Origin: an uncultured Bacilli bacterium
GTDB taxonomy: Bacteria; Bacillota_I; Bacilli_A; RF39; UBA660
Assembly: GCA_905236935.1 (NCBI GenBank)
Contig: CAJOQL010000060.1
Span: 1-39,699, forward strand
Direction: 5' to 3'
Length of the DNA: 39,699 bases
The position numbers were made by a program, and so were the translations under genes. Of the stretch, positions 16,413 to 24,349 are shown piece by piece (the stretch's first letter is position 1; every line of letters starts with the position of its first letter). The notes under the pieces were generated by a model, which was not told the DNA's origin, did not search any database, and saw nothing but the letters and a program-made list of their open reading frames with translations.

Positions 16413-17928
16413 AAAAGTACGTGATAAAATAGTCTTACATCCCATTATTACTTTTTGTTTATTAATACTTGGAGTAATAGTGCTAAGTGGAATACTAACT
16501 TTATTTAATGTGAGTACTACTTATAATACTATATCAAATAATGGTACTTATGTTAAAGAATTAGTAAAACCAGAAAATTTATTTAGCTTAAGTGGACTAA
16601 AATTTATCTTTAGTAATGCGGTATCAAATTTTGCCTCATTTACTCCCTTATCAATGTTAATAATTACCTTATTTGGTATTGGTATAATGGATAAAAGTGG
16701 ATATTTAGATTCATTATTCTATGTTCTTACTAAAAAATCTAGTAAAAAGATGGTAACTTTTGTTCTTTCCTTAATATGCATTATAGCCTCAATTGGTGGG
16801 GATTTAAGTTATATAGTACTTATTCCAATTGCCGCACTTTTATTTAAATATGGTAAAAGAAATCCAAAAGCGGGAATTATATGTGCATTTGCTTCATTAT
16901 CATGTGGGATTGGGATAAATGTATTTATGAGTAGTATTGGTTCAACTATAATAAGTTATAGTATGAATAGTGCAAATTTACTTATCAAAGATTATAACAT
17001 TGGTACTCATAGTTATTTATTAGTAATGCTTATCTCTGCAATTTCACTTGCTTTTATAAATACATCTATTACAGAAAAAATAACTGTTCCAAAACTAGGT
17101 AAATATGAATTTGAAGAAAAAGAAGACTATTTAACTAAAAGAGAAAAAAGAGGATTGTTTATTTCTTCTTTAGCTGGAATTATTTACTTATTCTTCTTTA
17201 TTTATAACATAATTCCAAATGCTCCACTTGGAGGAAACTTTTTAGATTATAGTCAAAAGTTATATATTGATAAATTATTTGGATACAATTCTTTCTTTAA
17301 TCAAGGATTTGTATTTGTTGTAACCTTCTTATTCTTTATTTTAGGACTAACTTATGGAATAACTACTAAATCTATTAAAAATCAAAAAGATTTTGGTGAT
17401 GCTTTAGGTTATTCTTTAGATAAAATTGGTAAAGTATTAGTCTTAATATTTTTTGCATCATCCCTAATCTTTATCTTTAAGAAAACAAATATAGGCTCAG
17501 TTATTACTGCAAGTTTTGCTAATTTTATAAGTACATCAGGATTTACTGGTATACCATTAATATTACTTTTATTTATCCTTAGTGCAGTTGCTACAATTGC
17601 GCTTCCAGGCTCAGTTAATAAATGGGTAATTATGAATGCATCAGCAGTTCCAACTTTTATGAATGCTGGTTTATCTCCTGAATTTGCGACATTAATATTT
17701 AGAGCAGGAGAATGTGTTACTTATGGATTAACACCAATTATGGCTTATTTTGTAATTTATTTAGCTTTTATGGAATTATATAATACAGAAGAAAGCGATG
17801 GTATGTTTAAATGTATTAAATATATTATTCCTTACAGCATAAGCACAATGATTATGTGGATAGTAATTATCTTATTATTCTATATTATTGGCTTGCCACT
17901 TGGATTTGGAGCGTATCCCGGATTATGA
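16399..17928 (+). CDS. AbgT family transporter
   Basis: A 509-residue polytopic membrane protein with about 10-12 hydrophobic segments. It matches the AbgT family (p-aminobenzoyl-glutamate import, or sulfonamide/PABA export in MtrF-type members): HPIITFCLLILGVIVLSG, a first half with IMDKSGYLDSL and IIASIGGDLSYIVLIP, and a second half with AVATIALPGSVNKWVIM and GLSPEFATLIFRAGE. AGGAG lies 9 bases before the ATG. It overlaps DUF951 by 14 bases and the next gene by 4 (ATGA). The substrate and direction are not decidable from sequence; folate-related transport is the family expectation. Confidence 0.9.
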   Translation: MRKIKKVRDKIVLHPIITFCLLILGVIVLSGILTLFNVSTTYNTISNNGTYVKELVKPENLFSLSGLKFIFSNAVSNFASFTPLSMLIITLFGIGIMDKSGYLDSLFYVLTKKSSKKMVTFVLSLICIIASIGGDLSYIVLIPIAALLFKYGKRNPKAGIICAFASLSCGIGINVFMSSIGSTIISYSMNSANLLIKDYNIGTHSYLLVMLISAISLAFINTSITEKITVPKLGKYEFEEKEDYLTKREKRGLFISSLAGIIYLFFFIYNIIPNAPLGGNFLDYSQKLYIDKLFGYNSFFNQGFVFVVTFLFFILGLTYGITTKSIKNQKDFGDALGYSLDKIGKVLVLIFFASSLIFIFKKTNIGSVITASFANFISTSGFTGIPLILLLFILSAVATIALPGSVNKWVIMNASAVPTFMNAGLSPEFATLIFRAGECVTYGLTPIMAYFVIYLAFMELYNTEESDGMFKCIKYIIPYSISTMIMWIVIILLFYIIGLPLGFGAYPGL

Positions 17929-18560
17929 TACTAAAAGGATATATCTACACGTACTTATACATATTTTTAATCCTTGGAATATCTTCTCTTTTATATAAAA
18001 AAGGAAACGGCACTTATACTAGAAAATTAATTCATATTGGAGTTTCATTTTTCTATATCTTTTTTTATAAATATTTTGGCTCTACCATTCATATCATAAT
18101 TGTTCCATTTACATTTATAGTTTTAAACTATATTAGTTATAAAAAAGAACTTTTAAAATCAATGGAAGAAGATAATAGTCCAGGAACAGTTTATTATGCT
18201 ATTAGTAGTTTCATAATGGCTGTTATAACTCACTTTTATCCAGAATTTTATCCATATTTTGGAATTGGTTTATTTGTAATGGCATTTGGAGATGGTTTAG
18301 CTCCATTAATTGGTAAAAATATTAAAAGTAAAAAAATATATAAAAATAAAACATTTGCAGGATCATTAACTGTTTTGTTTATTGCAAGTATAGTTGTAAT
18401 TATATTTAATCAAGTATTTAGTTTAAATTTAAATATTTGGAAAATACTAATAATTAGTCTAACAAGTTTAGGATTAGAAATAATAGGAGAAAAAGGCTTA
18501 GATAATTTATATTTACCTTTAGGGGTTTCTTTAATTAGTTTAGGATTAGGAGTGATATAA
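17925..18560 (+). CDS. Dolichol/phytol kinase-like membrane protein (SEC59/VTE5 family)
   Basis: A 211-residue protein with about six or seven hydrophobic segments, of the CTP-dependent polyprenol kinase/CDP-diacylglycerol synthase superfamily. Signatures are TRKLIHIGVSFFYIFFYK near the N terminus and FGDGLAPLIGKNI with KTFAGSL, the nucleotide/metal-binding region. The ATG at 17925 overlaps the abgT stop as ATGA; an upstream in-frame GTG (17856) would add 23 residues buried in abgT and is unlikely. Known relatives phosphorylate dolichol or phytol at the membrane. In this Gram-positive setting undecaprenol is a plausible substrate (inference). The next gene starts one base after its stop. Confidence 0.82.
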   Translation: MILKGYIYTYLYIFLILGISSLLYKKGNGTYTRKLIHIGVSFFYIFFYKYFGSTIHIIIVPFTFIVLNYISYKKELLKSMEEDNSPGTVYYAISSFIMAVITHFYPEFYPYFGIGLFVMAFGDGLAPLIGKNIKSKKIYKNKTFAGSLTVLFIASIVVIIFNQVFSLNLNIWKILIISLTSLGLEIIGEKGLDNLYLPLGVSLISLGLGVI

Positions 18561-18561
18561 A

Positions 18562-19305
18562 ATGTATTTAGTAATATTATTACCATCAATTTTAGCTTTA
18601 TTTGCTTTGTGGAAAAATAAGATTACTATCCCAGGCATTATAGCTGCATGGATAATGGGAATAATAATTACTTATACTGGTGGAAAATATACTTTTATAG
18701 CCTTAGCTTTAACTTTTTTTCTTACTATATTAAGTGACAAACTAAAAAAGAAAGATGTTGATGAAAAAAGAACGATATATCAAATGTTTAGTAATGTCTT
18801 AACACCTACTTGTGCACTAATATTATATTATTTTAAACAAAATGAATTATTTCTTGTTATGTATTATGCTGTATTAGGTGGAAGTTTAGCAGACACTTTA
18901 GCATCATCTATTGGTTCTTTATCTGAAGGAAAAAGTATTAATCCTCTCACATTTAAACCCATGAAAAAAGGAGAATCTGGTGCTGTTTCATCTCTTGGAA
19001 TAAGCGCTTCATTTTTAGGAGGACTTATCATTGGAGCAGTATATTATCTAAGTGGTGGTTTTATCGTAAACTATTTAATAATTATTCTAATGAGTGCATT
19101 AGATTCTTATGCTGATAGTGTAATGGGTGCTTACTTACAAGGTAAATTTAAATGTAATAAATGCAAAAAAATAGTTGAAAATAAAAATCATTGTAATAAA
19201 GAAACTAAACTTATAAAAGGAATTAGTTTTATGAATAATGATGCTGTTAATCTACTTAGTAATATAATTGTTTTTATTACAACCTATTTAGTGATGATAG
19301 TTTAA
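18562..19305 (+). CDS. DUF92/TMEM19 family integral membrane protein
   Basis: A 247-residue protein with about six hydrophobic segments. DUF92 signatures include TIPGIIAAWIMGIIITYTGG, FSNVLTPTCALILYYF, GGSLADTLASSIGSLS, KKGESGAVSSLGISASFLGG and DSYADSVMGAYLQGKF. A C-terminal CNKCKKIVENKNHC cluster could bind zinc. The plant DUF92 member VTE6 acts as a phytyl-phosphate kinase after the VTE5 phytol kinase, and here the VTE5-like gene is immediately upstream. The ribosome-binding site AGGAGTGAT lies 6 bases before the ATG. It is the last gene of the parA operon, closed by a terminator. Confidence 0.85.
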   Translation: MYLVILLPSILALFALWKNKITIPGIIAAWIMGIIITYTGGKYTFIALALTFFLTILSDKLKKKDVDEKRTIYQMFSNVLTPTCALILYYFKQNELFLVMYYAVLGGSLADTLASSIGSLSEGKSINPLTFKPMKKGESGAVSSLGISASFLGGLIIGAVYYLSGGFIVNYLIIILMSALDSYADSVMGAYLQGKFKCNKCKKIVENKNHCNKETKLIKGISFMNNDAVNLLSNIIVFITTYLVMIV

Positions 19306-19318
19306 TATCATCTTTTTT
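19293..19318 (+). terminator. Terminator of the parA-DUF92 operon
   Basis: Stem GATGATA/TATCATC (19293-19299 with 19306-19312) followed by six Ts. It overlaps the end of the DUF92 gene. Confidence 0.85.
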
Positions 19319-19392
19319 AATTTATTAAATTAATAGTGGTGAAATGTTTATAAGATTTAACAATATTATTTTTAACTATATTATTAATGCTA

Positions 19393-19421
19393 TTGACGTA
19401 AATGGTAACATATGTTACTAT
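19393..19421 (+). promoter_or_regulatory. Promoter of the toxin-antitoxin pair
   Basis: TTGACG, a 17-base spacer and TACTAT, with a TG one base upstream of the -10. It is the best sigma-A promoter in the window and lies 32 bases before the toxin start. Confidence 0.8.
19405..19418. promoter_or_regulatory. 14-bp palindromic operator GTAACATATGTTAC
   Basis: A perfect palindrome filling the downstream part of the spacer and the first bases of the -10. Such a site is expected for autorepression by the HTH antitoxin two genes downstream; binding is inferred. Confidence 0.7.
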
Positions 19422-19452
19422 TATCCTATAAACTTATTTTAAGGGGGCTAAA

Positions 19453-19782
19453 ATGAATGAAAAGCAGCTAAGACTATTAAACAGTGCTAAAAAGTTAATA
19501 AATAATGGCAAAAGAAGGTTTCAAATTAGGCCTGATAGAGATTATATTCAAGATCTATTAGCAATTGGTATTACTGAAGAATATGCTTGGAAAATAATAC
19601 TATCATTATCTAATATAGACTATGTTTTTGATTATAGGCCATTTTATAATAAAGAAGGTAATGCTTTAGTTTTCAAGAGAATAATTAATGGTTATATGGT
19701 ATATATTAAAATAAAAATAGAAAGTAATAATGATTTAGAAAATGAAACAGTCTGCTTATCATTTCATATTGATAATATGTAA
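19453..19782 (+). CDS. MqsR-like type II toxin
   Basis: A 109-residue protein resembling MqsR (RelE-fold mRNA interferase, which cleaves GCU-type sites in Escherichia coli). Matching features are the Lys/Arg-rich opening, RDYIQDLLAIGITEEYAWKIILSLSN, the DYRPFYNKEGNALVF stretch, and strands GYMVYIKIKIE and VCLSFHID. The latter resembles the MqsR C-terminal strand that ends in SF. GGGGG lies 7 bases before the ATG. The antitoxin gene follows 17 bases later, in the toxin-first order typical of mqsRA. The assignment rests mainly on pattern and context; a different RelE-superfamily toxin is possible. Confidence 0.7.
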   Translation: MNEKQLRLLNSAKKLINNGKRRFQIRPDRDYIQDLLAIGITEEYAWKIILSLSNIDYVFDYRPFYNKEGNALVFKRIINGYMVYIKIKIESNNDLENETVCLSFHIDNM

Positions 19783-19799
19783 TAGTTGGGGTGATTTGA

Positions 19800-20777
19800 A
19801 TGAAATGCAATTTTTGTAATAGTGAAGATACATATGTAAAAGAATATACTCATGAATATATAATTAAGGGTGAAAAAATTACTTTTAATGCAAATAGAAG
19901 ATTTTGTAGTAAATGTAATAATATGGTTTATGATGCTAATTTAGATAACGAAGTATCTAAAAAAGGATTAGAATTATATAGTGAAAAATATGGTATTTTG
20001 AAAGAAGATATTATCAACTTAAGGCATAGCTACAATCTTTCTCAAGAATTATTTGCCAAAGTTATTGGATGCGCAAAGAAAACTCTAGTTAGTTATGAAA
20101 CAGGGCAATCAATTCCTAATGATAGCTATTTAATATTATTAAAGACATTAATAGAAAATCCAAAGAGTATATATTTATTTATTGAGGCAAATAAAGACCA
20201 TTTTTCAAAAAAAGATTATGATAAATTAAATGAAAAATTAGGAAAAATAGCGAATAATTTAATTGAGGTTACACTAAATACAGATAATCTAAATGAATTT
20301 AATGGCTATACAAAATTAATAAAAGAAAAAGTTAATAATATTATTATTTTTTTAGCAGATGGTGGCATTTTTAAAACAAAGTTATTAAAAGAAATGTTTT
20401 ATACTGATTTTATTAATTACAAAAATACTGGTCAATCAATGACTGGATTAAAATACGTTAAACTACCACACGGACCTGTACCTGATAATTTTGAATCTAT
20501 TTTAGTCGATTGTATTAATGATGATTTAATTTCCTATGAATCAAAATATTATGGTCAATATGAAGCATACGAAATATCCTCAAAAAGAAAATTTAATAGT
20601 AATTTATTTAGTAAAGAAGAACTATTGTTGTTAAAAAAAGTTAAAGAAGTATTTAATAACTTTGGCTCTAAAGAAATAGCAAATTATTCACATAAAGAAA
20701 AAGCTTACATAGAAACAAACTTTAAAGATTTTATTAGTTATGACTTTGCTTTTGATATCAATATTTTTAATAAATAA
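19800..20777 (+). CDS. Antitoxin: MqsA-like zinc finger, HTH and Panacea (DUF4065/SocA-like) domain
   Basis: A 325-residue three-domain protein. Residues 1-45 are a YgiT/MqsA-type zinc-binding domain with two CxxC pairs (CNFC and CSKC). Residues 68-115 are an Xre-like helix-turn-helix (LRHSYNLSQELFAKVIGCAKKTLVSYETG). Residues about 160-320 match the Panacea/DUF4065 domain (NIIIFLADGGIFKTKLLKEMFYTDF, LKYVKLPHGPVPDNF), known as an exchangeable toxin-neutralising domain. The ribosome-binding site GGGGTGAT lies 5 bases before the ATG. It most likely neutralises the upstream toxin and represses the promoter at its palindrome. In classical MqsA the zinc domain neutralises the toxin, so which domain does so here is open. 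Confidence 0.85.
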   Translation: MKCNFCNSEDTYVKEYTHEYIIKGEKITFNANRRFCSKCNNMVYDANLDNEVSKKGLELYSEKYGILKEDIINLRHSYNLSQELFAKVIGCAKKTLVSYETGQSIPNDSYLILLKTLIENPKSIYLFIEANKDHFSKKDYDKLNEKLGKIANNLIEVTLNTDNLNEFNGYTKLIKEKVNNIIIFLADGGIFKTKLLKEMFYTDFINYKNTGQSMTGLKYVKLPHGPVPDNFESILVDCINDDLISYESKYYGQYEAYEISSKRKFNSNLFSKEELLLLKKVKEVFNNFGSKEIANYSHKEKAYIETNFKDFISYDFAFDINIFNK

Positions 20778-20871
20778 TTGCGTTAAATTGCAAGACTTTA
20801 ATATAGAATAGTTGGTTGTTTTAATTATAAATAAAATGAGTTGTTAAACAATTCTTTTTTTCTTTAAAATA

Positions 20872-20880
20872 TGGTATATT
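20872..20880 (+). promoter_or_regulatory. Extended -10 promoter of the VWA-TelA operon
   Basis: TGGTATATT is an extended -10, 26 bases before the first gene's ATG. The -35 region is only T-rich. Confidence 0.5.
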
Positions 20881-20906
20881 TATATTAGATTGAGGTGATG
20901 CTTACT

Positions 20907-22526
20907 ATGGGTAAAAACAATGGTCCTAGTTTTTTAAAAGTAGTATTTGTAATATTGATTATTTATTATGTTTTAAATCTTTTATCTGGTTCATTTGAAA
21001 GCAATAATAAAACTATTTCAAATAAAAGAAATGATAATGTATTTAGAATACTTGCTTCTTCTGGAACTAAAAAAATGGATGAAAGCATAGTAAAATATGC
21101 CAAAAAGAACAATATTAAAGTTGAAATTGAGCATTACGGAGATATTGAAATTGTAGATATGTTAAATGAAGATAGTTCTAATTATGATGCTGTATGGATT
21201 AGTAATTCCATATGGTTATATATGCTAAACAATTCATATCTAACTACAGATAGTAAATCAATATTAATAGATCCAGTTGTTATGGGTATTACTAAAAGCA
21301 AAGCTAAAGAGCTTGGATTTATTGATAAAGAAATCTATAATAAAGATTTACTAAATGCTATAAAAGATGGAAAATTAAAATACATTATGGCATCAGTAAC
21401 TAAAACTAATACAGGAGCAACTAGTTACTTATCATTTTTAAATAGCTTAGCAGGAAGTCCTGAAGTATTAACTGAAAAAATGCTTGAAAATGAGCAACTA
21501 ATTAAAGATTTAAAATCATTTTTTAAAGGTGTTGAAAGAGTAAGTGGTGATGAAGAATACTTATCTGAAATCTTTAAAAATGGTGATTATAATGCTATGA
21601 TTAGTTATGAAAGTTCTCTAATTGAGCTTAATGAAGAATTAATTAAAAAAGGAAAAGAACCACTATATTTAGTTTATCCAATTGATGGAGTTGCAATTAA
21701 TGATATGCCTTTTGCTTATATTAATAATGATTCTGATAATACTGTAAAAAAAGAAAAGTTTAAGAAAATTCAATCGTATTTAAGAAGCGATGAAGCCATA
21801 AAACAAATGGAAGAATATGGATACCGTTCTTGGTATGGAGGAATTAATAAAAATGCTGACCAAAAAGTATTTAACAAAGACTGGGGAATTGATACTAGCA
21901 AGTATTTAAAAGATATGAAATATCCTAGTAAGTCAGTTATTACTAAAGCAATGAATTTATATATTGAAGCCTTAAGAAAACCTACACACGTAGTCTTTTG
22001 CTTAGATGTATCAGGTAGCATGTATAAAGATGGCCTAAATGAACTAAAAGATGCTATGAACTACATTTTAGATTATAACTTAGCAAGTAAAGACAATTTA
22101 CAATTTAGTAGTAGTGATAAAATAACCATTATTCCATTTAGTAACAAAGCTCAAAATATTTCTAAAACTAGATTAGGTAGTGAAACATCTGAAGTTATTA
22201 AAGAGATTAATAAATTAAAAGCAAATGGTGGAACAAATCTATATGATCCAAGTATTAAAGCTTTAGAAGTCCTAAAAGAAAGCAGTAGTAATGATTACAC
22301 CAAAACTGTTATATTAATGACAGATGGAAGATCAAACACTGGTTCATTTAATGATTTAAAAAGATACTATAATTCAAATAAAGAAACTACTCCAATTTAC
22401 AGTATTACCTTTGGTGATGCTGACGATAAAGAATTATCTAAACTTGCTCAGTTATCCAATGGAAAAGTATTTAATGGTAAAAATGGATTAAAAAGAGCCT
22501 TTAGTGAAGTTAGGAGTTATAATTAA
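20907..22526 (+). CDS. Membrane-anchored solute-binding-like domain fused to a VWA domain
   Basis: A 539-residue protein. A membrane anchor lies at residues 7-23. Residues about 40-340 look like a periplasmic-binding-protein fold (FRILASSGTKKMDESIVKYA, DAVWISNSIWLYML, TKTNTGATSYLSFLNSLAG, YPIDGVAINDMPFAYI), like extracellular solute-binding proteins. Residues about 358-539 are a von Willebrand A domain with intact MIDAS residues: DVSGS (Asp367, Ser369, Ser371), Thr443 in GGTNLY and Asp473 in TDGRSN. AGGTGAT lies 7 bases before the ATG at 20907; an in-frame GTG at 20895 is inside this site and is rejected. Both domains should lie outside the membrane. It starts the five-gene operon; the next ATG is 1 base after its stop. 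Confidence 0.85.
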   Translation: MGKNNGPSFLKVVFVILIIYYVLNLLSGSFESNNKTISNKRNDNVFRILASSGTKKMDESIVKYAKKNNIKVEIEHYGDIEIVDMLNEDSSNYDAVWISNSIWLYMLNNSYLTTDSKSILIDPVVMGITKSKAKELGFIDKEIYNKDLLNAIKDGKLKYIMASVTKTNTGATSYLSFLNSLAGSPEVLTEKMLENEQLIKDLKSFFKGVERVSGDEEYLSEIFKNGDYNAMISYESSLIELNEELIKKGKEPLYLVYPIDGVAINDMPFAYINNDSDNTVKKEKFKKIQSYLRSDEAIKQMEEYGYRSWYGGINKNADQKVFNKDWGIDTSKYLKDMKYPSKSVITKAMNLYIEALRKPTHVVFCLDVSGSMYKDGLNELKDAMNYILDYNLASKDNLQFSSSDKITIIPFSNKAQNISKTRLGSETSEVIKEINKLKANGGTNLYDPSIKALEVLKESSSNDYTKTVILMTDGRSNTGSFNDLKRYYNSNKETTPIYSITFGDADDKELSKLAQLSNGKVFNGKNGLKRAFSEVRSYN

Positions 22527-22527
22527 A

Positions 22528-23157
22528 ATGAAAGGTAAAGAAGTAATATCAGCTGTCGTTGGCGGAACATTTTTTGCTATTCCATATCTTGGCTTATCAA
22601 TTGCTTTAGCTCCAGCTCTTGCCATTGGATGTGCAGCTTTTGGAGCAAGTGAGCTTGTAATGTCAGGTATGGTTAAAAATGATAAATTAAAAAATACTGA
22701 TTTACCATTATATATGAAACTTACTAATGCTAAAAAACAAAATAAAGAAATTCTAGATATGATTCCTAAAGTAGAATCAATTGATACTAGATGCAATTTA
22801 AATGATATCAATGAAACAGTTACAAAAATTATTAATACTATTGAAGAGTATCCTAAAAAAGCTGATAAACTAAATAATTTCTTTGATTATTATTTACCAG
22901 TTCTTATAAAAATATTAAAAAGATATGATGAGGTTGAAAACCAAAAACTTGCATCTCGTGAAGGCGTAATTTTTATGAATAAAGCTGACTTAATGATTAA
23001 AGAAACTAGTAATGCCTTTAAATCTATTTTAGCCTCACTATATTCTAAAGACATAATGGATGCAGATGCTGAAATGAAAGTATATGACATGATGCTTAAA
23101 GCAGATGGAATAGTGGATGATAATTTAATAATGAAAGGAGAAAAAGATGAAAAATAA
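22528..23157 (+). CDS. XpaC-like protein (5-bromo-4-chloroindolyl phosphate hydrolysis family)
   Basis: A 209-residue protein. Residues 5-50 contain two closely spaced hydrophobic stretches (VISAVVGGTFFAIPYLGL, ALAPALAIGCAAFGASELVM), probably a membrane hairpin, followed by a long helical cytoplasmic domain. This is the XpaC/PF10112 pattern, and the close linkage to telA supports it, since xpaC and telA are adjacent in many Firmicutes. The GTG at 22504 is rejected because AGGAG at 22512-22516 serves the ATG at 22528. It overlaps the next gene by 11 bases. The historical enzymatic name is not good evidence of function; a role as membrane partner of TelA is inferred. Confidence 0.8.
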   Translation: MKGKEVISAVVGGTFFAIPYLGLSIALAPALAIGCAAFGASELVMSGMVKNDKLKNTDLPLYMKLTNAKKQNKEILDMIPKVESIDTRCNLNDINETVTKIINTIEEYPKKADKLNNFFDYYLPVLIKILKRYDEVENQKLASREGVIFMNKADLMIKETSNAFKSILASLYSKDIMDADAEMKVYDMMLKADGIVDDNLIMKGEKDEK

Positions 23158-24346
23158 TAAAACCTTGCTTGGAATAGGGCTATTCATCATTATTATAGGT
23201 GCTATTATCGTAATTAAAAAATTATCTGATAAAGATGGCGGAGAGTTTCTAAGTGGAAAACTTACTACTGTTTATGTAGCAACCGGTGGTGGTAAAGAAG
23301 ATTTTCTAAACGATAACGATGTTAAAAAAATTTTACGAAATAAATATAAACTAGATGTAGTATTTGATACTTGGAGTAATGGAAAAACTATTACTAAAGC
23401 CCTTATCAGAGAAAATATAGGATTAGGTAATAAAAATATTATAGCGCGTTTAAATTCTAAAGAAGACATTACTATAAATACAGAAGGAGTTAGTAAATAT
23501 GATGCATTGTTTACATCTGACCAAAGATTTTATGATTACTATAAACTAAGTCCTAAAAAAGATGAAGGAGAATCAGATAGATACACTGTTTTAGATGGTG
23601 GATTAACTCTTAATACTCCAATCGTAATTTATAGTTGGAAAGAAGTAGTTGATGTTTTAATTAATGAGAAGATTGTAACTAATAATGATGGAGTATACTT
23701 TATTACAGATATGAATAAATTAATAGATTATATTCTAAATGGTAAAAAATGGAAAGATATTGGTTTAAAAGATTTATATGGTTCAATTAATATAGCTAGT
23801 ACTGACCCAGTATCATCAAGTCCAGGAGCTACTTATTATGGATTATTATTATCTATTTTAAGTTCTGGCGAAGTAACAAATGAAAATGTTGATAAAAACT
23901 TACCTAAATTAAAAGAGTTTTATATTAAATCAGGTTATATGAATAACACTCCAGCTGACCTTTTTGAAAGATATCTAAAAACTGGTATGGGCGGTGAACC
24001 AATGATAGTTGATTACGAAAAAAGTATGATTGATTTTGCTACCTCAAGTCCAGATGCTTTTGCCAAAGTAAAAGATGAAATTAGAATTTTATATCCAAGC
24101 CCAACCATTTGGAACAGTCATTGTTTTACCGTATTTACCGATAATGGTGCTAAATTATACAAGGCTTTAAATGATTCTGAAATAAGTAAAATTGCTTGGG
24201 AAAGATATGGCTTTAGAACAGGAGTTACTGGCTCAGTAGATGCATCAAATGTTGACATTGGTGTACCACAAAAAATTACTAGTACTGTTACCAGTCTTAA
24301 AATGGATATTTATAATAAACTAATAAATTATTTAAAGGAGAATTAA
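23147..24346 (+). CDS. Membrane-anchored extracytoplasmic solute-binding-like protein
   Basis: A 399-residue protein with an N-terminal membrane segment (residues 7-24) and no lipobox cysteine. It has a two-lobed binding-protein-like body: TTVYVATGGGKEDFL, YDALFTSDQRFYDYY, LNTPIVIYSWKEVVDVL, STDPVSSSPGATYYGLLLS, MVDYEKSM-like (PMIVDYEKSM) and YPSPTIWNSHCFTVFTD. The SSSPGATYYG motif recalls the TNTGATSYLS motif of the first operon protein, so the two are probably distant paralogues. Oxyanion-binding proteins have similar Ser/Thr-Gly loops at a helix N terminus, so an anionic ligand is possible (inference). AAAGGAG precedes the ATG inside the end of xpaC. No ABC permease or ATPase gene is nearby. 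Confidence 0.75.
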   Translation: MKNNKTLLGIGLFIIIIGAIIVIKKLSDKDGGEFLSGKLTTVYVATGGGKEDFLNDNDVKKILRNKYKLDVVFDTWSNGKTITKALIRENIGLGNKNIIARLNSKEDITINTEGVSKYDALFTSDQRFYDYYKLSPKKDEGESDRYTVLDGGLTLNTPIVIYSWKEVVDVLINEKIVTNNDGVYFITDMNKLIDYILNGKKWKDIGLKDLYGSINIASTDPVSSSPGATYYGLLLSILSSGEVTNENVDKNLPKLKEFYIKSGYMNNTPADLFERYLKTGMGGEPMIVDYEKSMIDFATSSPDAFAKVKDEIRILYPSPTIWNSHCFTVFTDNGAKLYKALNDSEISKIAWERYGFRTGVTGSVDASNVDIGVPQKITSTVTSLKMDIYNKLINYLKEN

Positions 24347-24349
24347 AAA

